A stretch of DNA of 64,000 bases, from contig CAMGYJ010000002.1 of NCBI GenBank assembly GCA_946122785.1, positions 71,762,724 through 71,826,723 on the forward strand, in the 5' to 3' direction. Shown piece by piece: positions 54,896 through 64,000 of this stretch; within the stretch, counting starts at the first letter, position 1, and each line of letters opens with the position of its first letter. Source of the DNA: Linum tenue. Lineage: Eukaryota > Streptophyta > Magnoliopsida > Malpighiales > Linaceae. The notes under the pieces are model-generated. The model made no database searches. It was not told the DNA's origin and worked only from the letters and a program-made list of their open reading frames with translations. Made by a program: the position numbers and the translations under genes.

Positions 54896-56351
54896 GCGCT
54901 AAGTAAAATGTGAAGCCTGAGTGATATACAAAGATAGAAAAATATAGTACATGAATGGTTGAAGCTAATTAAGAGAGAAGTGTTGATTCTTCTTCGGAGT
55001 CTCTAAAGTCTGGTTAAAGTACAAATTTATGTAACTATCCCTCTCTAGTCAATCGCCATGGAAGGACATCGACAATCTTTCCTGCTCCTCTGTTTTCGAT
55101 TTTTTTTTCACCTTGTTGTTTTCCTTCCATCCAAGCTAAGAGGGAAAGACAGGCAGACTTTTGCCTTTGTTTTGTCCAAAGGGATACAAATGAATGAATG
55201 ATGATGTAAACTATAGGGATATTGATTCCAATTCATCAACAGACACAAGGTATTCCCTTGTTGGAGTGTTAATCTCCGAGAGTTCCTGTGTACTGTTTTA
55301 TATGTTTGTTTCAACCTCATCTTAACTTAAGAAGAAATGAAATGAATTTTGACAATAGGAAATGTGTAACTTGTATCGTAATGAACTCAAGGTTATTCAC
55401 GAAGTATCAGAGGCATTCATAGACTTGAGCAATTTTTATGCTGAATATTCAAATGCAGAAACAATAAAATGGACACAAGGATCAGAATTCAATTCCAACA
55501 TACCATCCCGAAACTGTTCAACATAAAGGGGGAAAAGAAAGAATATTTCTGCACATTTTGAAATGTTTGCGTCTCTGATGAGGTTCATCACCAGCATCGT
55601 ACATATAAGGGAGTACCTAAAATTGCAGTAGACAGTCTCCCCACAAAATTGTAAGGCGGGACTTGTTTGTAACATAGCAGCAATCTTCATTTCCTTACCT
55701 CTATTTCTACAGCTTCACTCAACTGGTATCAAACTTCAAAAGCAAGGGGCAAGAAGAGTCTCTAACAAAAAATCTTTGACAGCAGTAACAATAAGAATAT
55801 GAAGGAAAGAGCTTTTTCTGGGCTCATAACAGAATTACAGAACATAACAGCAGCCCTCCCTCTGTATTGCAGAATATAAAGTGTCCTACTCATTGCTCGC
55901 CTCCTCTTTCCAGCCACCAAAATCGAAGTGTATAGTATCGATGGTTGGTGCACAAATTGCAGCCGCCTGTGAAGAAACTTCATAATCGTGTATCTTGTGC
56001 CTTCTTTATTCTAGACATGGGAACTAACTGAGCCAAGAATCCAGGCTAGCTTCCTTCAATATAGACTCTTTTTTGTTCTTTTTTCTTTTTGGTTCATATC
56101 TCCAACAGGAAGAATTAAATGTGCGATTGCTATGTTACAAATGAAAGAATGAATTCTCAGTGCCCGTGCTAGTGACGCAGAGCTATTGGGTAGTGAATTC
56201 TGACCTGAAAACCACTTTGCCCAAGTTTCTGCTAGCCTTCTGTCCCTCAGTAGACATCCAGAGAATGCTCAGGTGTATAAAGTCTGACTTCATGTGACAA
56301 TTCATATCACTCAGCTAATAGTTCTATCTCTCTCTAGCTTGTATGACTTGG
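54896..56351. other. Spacer downstream of GAUT; no gene recognised
   Basis: Mixed AT-rich DNA. The half nearest 56351 is probably the 3' UTR and end of the GAUT transcript. A few GT-AG-like signals (for example 55690-55720) exist, but I find no convincing protein. Confidence 0.45.
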
Positions 56352-59300
56352 CTACGTCTCCATGATGTGGCAGTTACGTACAAAATCATTGGAGTAATTG
56401 ACATACTTTGTCCAGAATGGCCGCAAATGCTCAAACCCAATTGGCAACCATGGTTTTGACTGGCCATTGTAATGGATTACTGCAGCTCGTTTCACACTTT
56501 CAATGTCTGTCTTGTTCTGATACCCCAACCCTAGCATATGCCATTCAGGATCAATTGCGTGCACATGACCTTTAAATGCAATCAAAGCTGGGGGCAAGGT
56601 TCCAAGCTTCCACATGGTCAGGTTTGATTTCAGATTCTGTGAGTACAAAAGACCAAAAGCAGCCCCGTGAGATGAAAGCTGAACGTACTGATACATGACA
56701 CAACAATATGCAAACTATATATTGGCAGTACTAAAAGGCAATGGAGATTTAGAAGTTCCACATTGAGTTGTATCTCAAATTACTAGATTGAGCCTTATGG
56801 GTACACAGCTACAAAACTAGAATACTCTGTCATGATGTCAGAAAACAACGAAAAATAGTACTTTTACAGAATTGACTTAAGGACATGCAAAAGATTTGTT
56901 TCTAACATCCTCGAACAAAATGAGGTGACAGTATGTAGAAGATCCTTCTATATGTATTCTAATGGTAAAATTTTATTGCTTTGTATATATACATGACTGC
57001 ATGCACACCAAAAAAAATTGAACAAGAGTGCTAACGGAGCAGGACAAATTAATAATGTGTGCTTAACACGAAAAGAAAATCTACCTCTCTCAACCAGGAA
57101 TGATATGTTTCTCTGATACTTGTCTTCCTCCATGCATGAAGGTCGAATACATTCATTCCATAAGCCCAAGCACATTCTTCTGAGTCCAAGTTGTTTGCTA
57201 TGAGGGGATGAGAAAAATTGAAGTAGTTCTTGAAACGCTTGGACATCACCCACTCATCCTCGCCTCTACATGTTTCCACAGCGCCATTAACCTTCCCTTT
57301 AAGGTCAATATCCCAAAGCGGAGACAAATCACGCTGAATGACAACATCATCGTCCAAAAATACCACCTTGTCGAGGTTCGGGAACAGCTGTTTTTGAGAC
57401 ATCGGCAGTTTGACAAAAAAAAAAATGAATATCGAGTAATAGATGGAAGAGGAAGGACATTCCACAGTACTTAACGAAAACCACAAATGAATACTTCTCA
57501 AGACCCAAAAAAGTTGATATACTAGTAGTTAGATATGTTGAAATCCAAAAATGTACCAGGTGTGACTTACAATTAATAAACTTATCGTGTGTCAGAATCA
57601 GAAACATGCAGTTTATTAACCTACTGAACTGGTTCACATTCCATTTTGCTTAAGAAAAGGCTGTATCTTCTTCAAAAATACTTTGCAAATGCATTGCAAA
57701 TTATGAAGAAGGTAAACCTAAGACATGCTCCAAGGTTTATCTGTTGAGTTTAAAACAAGACATGTAAAGACAAGTAAAGGCATGTGAATTATGTACTAGT
57801 TTACAACTTCCCATAAATCAATTCACTTTACCTCTACTATTCTCTGTTGTGTAGCAGACATGATATAGGAAATTCATACCCATAACTAACATAAACCACT
57901 ACTTCAGATCATAACTGATTACCTCAGGTAAATATATCCGTAGGTGGTTGAGTAAGGAAATGTACTTTGGACTTCTAGCTTGTAGTTTTGAAGCAAACAT
58001 ACGTGGAGTTGTATCGCTGAGATTTGCTCCAGCAACATGATTTCCATGATAATAGTTCCTGATACTATTATGGCTCTCTACAGCTTCGAGCACGGGAACA
58101 TTCTCCCTGGTCAACCATTCAAACTGATGGACGCCTTTGACTTCAATGATAGCAGGGGAGACAGAGTTTAGTGCAAACCAAGAATGCATCCCGGCATAAG
58201 TCTTCTTGTCAGTGATGACATGAAAGACAATCTTTTCAGGTCTTAGTGATGATGCCACAGTCGAAGTCACAACAACTGATGCTGCCAAAATGTTGTCTGT
58301 TGATAGTATGAAGTGATGGTAAGAGTTGTCAGACAACAGAGGGAGCAACTCTGGAGCAGGCAGTTGCCTGCGCGCATGTGCATTAGAGGAATATTCATCC
58401 GTCAAACGCAAAGAGAGACAGTGGATGCCTTTTGGAATAGAACTTGCAGTGAAGTGTTTGTTCATCAGCTCTGCAAATTTCGATTCTCTAATTTCCCTTT
58501 CAAATTTCTCCATCTGGAACAAAAGAAAGGAGTTAGGTTAAACTGTGTTTTACCAGTGTTTCACTGATTTCTTTCACAAAGTGGGGTTGGCGCTCTAAAG
58601 GCCACATAAATTTTTGTCTCTTTCAACCAACTGCATAGAATCAATGTCTCAAGGCACATTGCCTATCTATGCAATGCAATGCATACCGACCATGATGCAC
58701 ACAAAAATCATACAGAATTGAACTCTTAAGTACTCGTTAAGATTTTATCCACATTATATCTATCGATCAGCCAATCAACTGGACAGCTAATCAGGGTATA
58801 AATAAATATTCTAAGATACCAAGGTATTGATTCTTATTTTATATGTTTGTACCACCAATTCCCTCCAAGAAATTAGCAGAAGGTGTATCATAGCTAGAGC
58901 TACAAATGGAAACATAAACATACCATAGCTCTCAATGTAAGAGCAAATGTCTTTGCATCGTATTGGTTGCTCTTCATTTCAGCAACAAGTTGACTAAATG
59001 ACTCCGGGAGCTTTAGACCATTAGGAATTTCCTCTGTATTAACTTGATTCAATATCTTGTGGAAGTCCTTGACCAACCTCTGCTGCATCATTGTCATCAG
59101 AGAGGACTTCAGTTAATCAATCATCATATAACCACTGAGCATATGAACTGTGAGGGAAGGGCAAGGAATGTTTACCCCAGAATCATCAACCCTGCCAAGA
59201 AGTCTTGGCCCAAGCCGCCTACCTAAGCAATCTGAAGGATAACAGAAAGGACAATATAAGATAAATAAAATAAAAAAGAAATACCCAATAATTAACCTGA

Positions 59301-60368
59301 CGAACACAAGCAAGGAAGGAATCATATTGTTTGGAGTAACCTTGCAGTTATCCACATTCCAACAGAAACCTTAGGAGATTAGGAGAAGTGTGCGGCATGC
59401 AAAGGAATTTCATCAGTAAATCATCTTAAGGAACAGATCTTACAATGGGACAAGAGCTAAAGAAGTAAGGATCTAGAAACTGTGACCAAGAAGGATTCAT
59501 AATCCTGATAATGGTATATGGATGAATTTAATCAATGACTCAGTAGCTGAAGAAAAGGATGGACTAAATTCTGATTCTGCCAAGGCAGATCTTGATAAGT
59601 TGCAACCCATCTTATAATTTAATCACAATAGTAACGGGACACTTGTGGGAACACAAGTTTGTGTAGACAACCAGCAAGCATTAATTATCCCAGACAATGA
59701 TGCAAGATCTGAAAGTAATGCACATAACCAATCAGCAAGGCAGTGCTCTGTAATTCTGATTCACAAATTACAATATGAATCACAACCCATTTGAAGAGGC
59801 ACAATCACAGGAAAATGACGACAATAATATGAGAAACAGTAAATGCAGATCGATACAGTTCTGAATGCAAATGCAGAAAAGATGTCAAACCAATGCATCC
59901 ATCCTCGAATGGCAGTTAACAGAAAACGAAAACAATCACTATCAATGGATGCAAGACCCGTTCCCTGAATATGAATCCAAGTGGGAGAGAAAATCACATG
60001 GAACGTCGGTTACATTAACTCAGGGGATATGCAATTTACAACCCAGATCAAATCAAACGAAACCCAAATCAAGATCCACTAATGGATCCAGAAAATATGT
60101 CACATCATACAGATTGAGAAAAATAGAAGAGAACGAGAAGAGATGTACCGAATGAGGAGCAATTGTTGACGCCTTCAAGGGTAACGAGGGCAGTGAGAAT
60201 GAAGACAAAGGGCAACAAGAAAGCAAGAATGAGAATGGTGTGGAAAAGGGTTCGATAAGAGATGTGGCGAGCTGCGACCTTGATCTTCATCAAGTCAATA
60301 AACCCCCCATTGCTGTTACTGCTCGATATCGTGATGCTTCTCATGCTAGGCGAGATGTGAAGCTGCAT
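56352..60368 (-). CDS. GAUT13/14-like: Galacturonosyltransferase, GAUT13/14 type (537 aa)
   Basis: Six coding exons: 60149-60368, 59176-59231, 58924-59082, 57923-58513, 57085-57387, 56352-56636. Phases agree (1614 bases including the stop) with GT-AG borders. The protein is a type II Golgi membrane protein: cytosolic tail 1-40 (MQLHISPSMRSITISSSN), membrane helix about 41-62, stem, then a GT8 domain from about 190. Visible motifs are HCLSLRLTDEYSS, HFILSTDNILAASVVV, FHVITDKKTY, SLLNHLRIYLPE, the metal-binding DDD at about 354-356 (VVFLDDDVV), ECAWAYGMN and HYNGQSKPW at about 498. The wording and length (533 and 532 aa in Arabidopsis) match GAUT13 and GAUT14, which extend pectin homogalacturonan from UDP-GalA. 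I cannot separate 13 from 14. No defect seen. Confidence 0.96.
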
Positions 60369-60968
60369 ATTCTTCCCGAATGCAGCCGCACTACCCTAGC
60401 AGCACCACAAACAGCAATTGTATGAACAAATCCCGCCAATACCAGCTGCTTGTTTGCCTTGGTCACTTCTCCTTGCGATCCCAGCAATGCCCTTCCCACC
60501 ATCGGCGGGGATCCCTTATTCCCAATCTGCCCAAGATCCGCACAGCTCCGCAAAATTCCTCAAGAAAATAATTCTTCCACTCTCCGCCTTATCTAGGTCT
60601 TCCCCTATAAGACTGCATTGGAGACTCAACGCCTTCCTCGTCCTACAACAAGAGCCACCCCATTACAGAAGAAACTGTAAATGGGTTGATGGCTTCTTTT
60701 CTTTTTTTTCCCTTTTACCTCCCTCTTGCAAACGAAATCCCAGATGCCAATCTACTAACAGAAGCACAATCAAATCGAATTGGGTTTCTCTGGATCAATG
60801 ATGGGTTTTCCTCCCTTGTTTCCTTTCTTTCCTTCTTCTTCTCCTGCCGCTGCCGCTGCAACAATGGGATTGATCCGAGAGAGAGGGGAAAGGGAGGAGA
60901 GAGAAAATTGGGGAGGGGAGAAGGGAGGAGGCGCTGTTTTGTTTCGTTTCCGTTTACGTGAAATTAAT
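60369..60968 (-). promoter_or_regulatory. GAUT leader region
   Basis: About 600 bp upstream of the GAUT start codon. On the minus strand it is CT-rich near 60880-60960 and probably contains the 5' UTR and core promoter, possibly with a leader intron. Short open frames on both strands are not genes. Confidence 0.5.
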
Positions 60969-61115
60969 TTTCTTTCTCTTCTTTTCCTTTTTCCTTTATT
61001 TTTTGGGTTGCGCCGGTGGTGCGCTGTGATTAGTAGATCGTCCGATCCTGAATTTCTTCTTTTTCATTAAATTAAAAGAAGGGGAAAATCATAAAAAAGT
61101 GAAGAAAAAAAATAT

Positions 61116-61560
61116 GGGTAAATACAATTTAATATCCAAACCTTTCATTTTAAATAATATAATAGTCAAACCTTTTCGAAAACAATTTAATATCCAAATC
61201 GTCATCTTTCCGTCCGTTTGATCGTTGGTTGACACTTCAAAAAAGCTTTGTTTAGGGGAAATTGTCACAATACAACTTTATTTTCTTGTTTTGGCATTGC
61301 AGATGACCGAATATTTAGATATTCTATACCATCATGGTGGAGTCATGGATTTCTCGGGTTTGGAACCACGATATGTTGGTGATTTTCAGAGAAGATATCG
61401 ATGGATATTGATGAAGCGTCGTATTTCGAACTTTTTTGAAGTGTCAACTAACGGTCAAACGAACGAAAAGTTGATGATTTGGATATTAGATTGTTTTCGA
61501 AAAGGTCTGGCTATTATATTGTTTAAAATGAAAGGTTTGGATATTAAATTGTATTTACCC
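61116..61560. mobile_element. Mutator-like MITE, family member 2 (445 bp)
   Basis: Nearly identical to 23684-24130, with the same GGGTAAATACAATTTAATATCC ends and the same GCAGATGACCGAATATTTAGA core. The flanks are A-rich (AAAAAAATAT on both sides), so the duplication is ambiguous. The 119-codon frame inside (61225-61584) starts and ends in TIR sequence. Confidence 0.88.
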
Positions 61561-62856
61561 AAAAAAATATTGATCATGGATTAATAGAAAATTTCATAAC
61601 AAGTTAAAGAACAATTATGATCGGTCAATTACACATGGGATCACTGAACTTTGGGAGGACTCCGAAATCAGCCACTTACTTAACTTTGGTGCTGACCAAA
61701 CTTGTAATCCTAATTTTGAATAACAACATAATAGTCACTGCATGTATCTTATGCTGACTCATCTAGATTTTGGCAATGAGGAAAGCTAGATCCTATAATT
61801 AGCTTTTGAGTACGATGATGAAATAATTTGGCTAGGAATTGCAATGATGAGAGGTGGAACGGAACTAGTATCATAATACCACTCTATGTTATTTGTCGAT
61901 CCAATTAGAAATACTCGGGTGGGACATGAATCGAGGAAGGTAGACTCATTATGATATATACTAGTTCTAAAAAAACAAACAATTAGACTTTTTAGGGAAA
62001 AAAGGAAATAACACTTTGTTAATAGTCATATATTCGATGCAACTAAAATATGGTATACGAGAAGTCAACAGAGAACTGATACGATAAACGATGGGGATCA
62101 TCAAGATAGGACAGACTGCCAATGTGAAGGGTCGGATAAGTAATAATACCCATGCCTCGCCATCATGAATGTTTGTTACATGCAAGTCAAGCTAACTCAG
62201 ATAGAGTTGTAGAACACATCGAATAAAAAAAAATTGGCATTTCGAGATGAATGTGCAATTTGGATTGGAATACATCGAAGTAATGAGTTTAATTTTGATA
62301 AAACATTGGTTAAAACGAGCAGTCCACTCCTATAATTCGTCAATAAGATTTTGTACTTTTTAAAAGTAAATTTAATCATTGACATAGTGCTCTGAATAAT
62401 TTGGACAGTATATCTTAATCAAGATTTGAAAAATGACCATTATGTTAGTTAATCAGAATTTATAGTTAGTTATTCAGAATTTGGACACCAATTTCATGAC
62501 ATAATAAAAGCTTGGTGATTGGTAAAAAGGTTGGTGACCATTCATGTAGTTTACCCCAATAATGCCCAAATAATAATTGGAAAAAAAGGCAAAAACAAAA
62601 AAGGGGCGTTCAAAATCTATAGAGTCAAAACCGTGTAAGGTAAGGTGATGGCAGAGAAAGAGATGGAGAGAGAGAGAGAGAGTAGTGAGAGAGTGTGCGT
62701 GTCTTGAGTGTGTCACACTCACCCACTCTTCCGCAAATCAATCGTTAGCTTTGCTTAAGAATAGCAACAACAAAGTCCTTCCACCATTTCCTTGATTTCA
62801 CCCTCATGATCTGAACTGGGGGGAGAGAGTGAGGAAGCTAGGAGAAGACAACGAAG
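61561..62856. promoter_or_regulatory. AT-rich intergenic region and phosphorylase promoter/leader
   Basis: No gene is seen in 61561-62640. A (GA)n run at about 62663-62700 and the following 150 bp are likely core promoter and 5' UTR of the phosphorylase gene, which starts at 62857. Confidence 0.5.
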
Positions 62857-63879
62857 ATGTCGACGCCGATAACCACAATTGCAGCCCCTCATCCTAGTCC
62901 AGTCTCTAGGTTGATCGATTTCGGCTCAGGTAGCGTCAGCTCGAGGTCGAGATCCAAGTTCTTATTCATTCGCACCTTCAACTCTAGCCCATTCCACAAG
63001 AGGTCCTTTTCCGGCACCAACGTTTCGGTGAATCACCCGACGGCCGTCCAACAAGGTGATCACTCTTCGTCATTTCTAGCATTTCCGTCTTACTAGTATG
63101 TAATTACACGATTTTCATGGCTGTTCGTCTTGACTGATTATTGGATTGGGCTTCTGTATTTCACTGAGTCATAACAAAGCTTTGCGATGATAATTTGGTT
63201 GAAGTTGGCTTTCCGATTGCGTTGGTCTGCTTCCTGAATCCTGATATGAGAGATTATAGCTAAAAGTGCTATAATTCTACCATGGCGGCATTGCGCAAGG
63301 ACGAAATCTCACATTTTATGTACGATACTCCCGTACATAATCAGCCTGGAAACAGATGTGATTGAGTTGTTGGCATAATAGATTGGAGTTTGATGCTTGG
63401 ATACTGAACTCAGTTGTTACAACTTTGTGTGTGTGTGTGTTTAGAATCCTCCACAAATTGGCCTGCACTTGCACCGGATGCTTCATCCATCGCATCGAGT
63501 ATCAAATATCATGCGGAATTCTCGCCATCGTTTTCCCCTGGGCAACTTGATCTTCCAAAAGCTTTCTTGGCAACAGCACAAAGTGTTCGTGATGCTCTCA
63601 TTAGCAACTGGAACGCAACGTACGAGCGCTACGAGAGGCTGGATGTAAAGCAGGCTTACTATCTGTCCATGGAATTTTTGCAGGTATGCCCTGTTGTGGA
63701 GGTTACAATAAATCATCAATTCATTCCTTGAGATTCTTTTAACACATCACTGTTTCATGGTGTTCTTTGTTTTGTAGGGTAGAGCGCTGTTGAATGCAAT
63801 TGGTAATTTAGAGCTTACTGGTGCTTATGCAGAGGCTCTGACCAAGCTTGGACACAACCTGGAAAATGTAGCTTCCCAG
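62857..63879 (+). CDS. PHS1: Plastidial alpha-glucan (starch) phosphorylase, 5' exons, partial
   Basis: Exons 62857-63055, 63445-63683 and 63778-63879 join in phase with GT-AG borders. The gene runs past the window edge, so only about 180 of some 960-1000 residues are seen. The N-terminus (MSTPITTIAAPHPSPVSRL, rich in Ser, Arg and hydroxyl residues, about 65 residues) looks like a chloroplast transit peptide. Next come SSIKYHAEFSPSFSP, SVRDALISNWNATYERYERL, VKQAYYLSMEFLQGRALLNAIGNLELTGAYAEAL and LGHNLENVASQ, the conserved N-terminal part of GT35 phosphorylases. The wording is closest to the plastidial L form. It reversibly releases glucose-1-phosphate from starch and maltodextrins with a PLP cofactor (its lysine lies beyond the window). 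The L80 insertion that would confirm the isoform is not visible. Confidence 0.95.
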
Positions 63880-64000
63880 GTATGGTTCTTTAGGATTCTC
63901 CTGAACAAGTTGGAGCATTGTTGATGACTTTTCAATGTTGAAAGGCATGGTCGAGTTTTTTTGTTTGTTAACTTTGTAGGCAACTATTGGTATCTAGGTC

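Noticed and set aside
60418..61070. Plus-strand frames upstream of GAUT
   Set aside because: They overlap the GAUT leader on the other strand and have no conserved features.
61225..61584. 119-codon plus-strand frame
   Set aside because: It begins and ends inside the inverted repeats of a Mutator-like MITE that is also present at 23684-24130.

Overview
The window is nuclear DNA from a flowering plant, almost certainly a eudicot. The evidence is plant-type split genes with GT-AG introns, plant-only families (dirigent, GAUT, MUB, plastidial starch phosphorylase, L-type lectin kinase) and dense plant transposon content. I cannot name the species from sequence alone.

Layout. Positions 1-39085 are a rearranged tandem cluster built from a module of a dirigent (DIR) gene and an unrecognised small gene that I call gene X, both on the minus strand. 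The first 8920 bases recur at 29285-39085 with very few differences, so this is a recent segmental duplication whose left end lies outside the window. Including DIR-e at 51.1 kb there are eight DIR loci: five intact (4217, 8308, 24519, 33503, 51140), two 5'-truncated and fused to a LINE fragment (2559, 31845), and one split by a hAT element (37596-39081). Gene X is complete only at 20657-21591, where four phase-compatible exons give about 193 aa; the other copies are partial or broken.

The cluster is riddled with small DNA transposons. Because the segments are duplicated, several insertions have an 'empty site' elsewhere in the window, so element ends and target duplications can be read directly: hAT-like elements with 8-bp duplications, Mutator-like elements with 9-bp duplications, a solo LTR with a 5-bp duplication, and a decayed Ty1-copia element (13.0-16.4 kb). 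Nesting is common, for example a MULE inside a hAT inside a dirigent gene.

From 39.1 to 56 kb the right arm holds a Helitron-like element (39.2-41.4 kb), an intact gene for a membrane-anchored ubiquitin-fold protein (MUB, 42385-43963), a long-TIR MULE carrying pieces of two cellular genes (45085-47583), a second long-TIR element carrying a broken L-type lectin receptor kinase piece (47684-50092), and DIR-e, whose TATA box lies inside the target duplication of a hAT insertion.

From 56 kb on the DNA is more ordinary and gene-bearing: a complete six-exon galacturonosyltransferase of the GAUT13/14 type (minus, 56352-60368), which acts in Golgi pectin synthesis, and the first three exons of a plastidial alpha-glucan phosphorylase (plus, from 62857) that runs off the right edge. 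I see no functional link among MUB, GAUT and phosphorylase; DIR proteins (apoplast) and GAUT (pectin) both concern the cell wall, but that may be coincidence.
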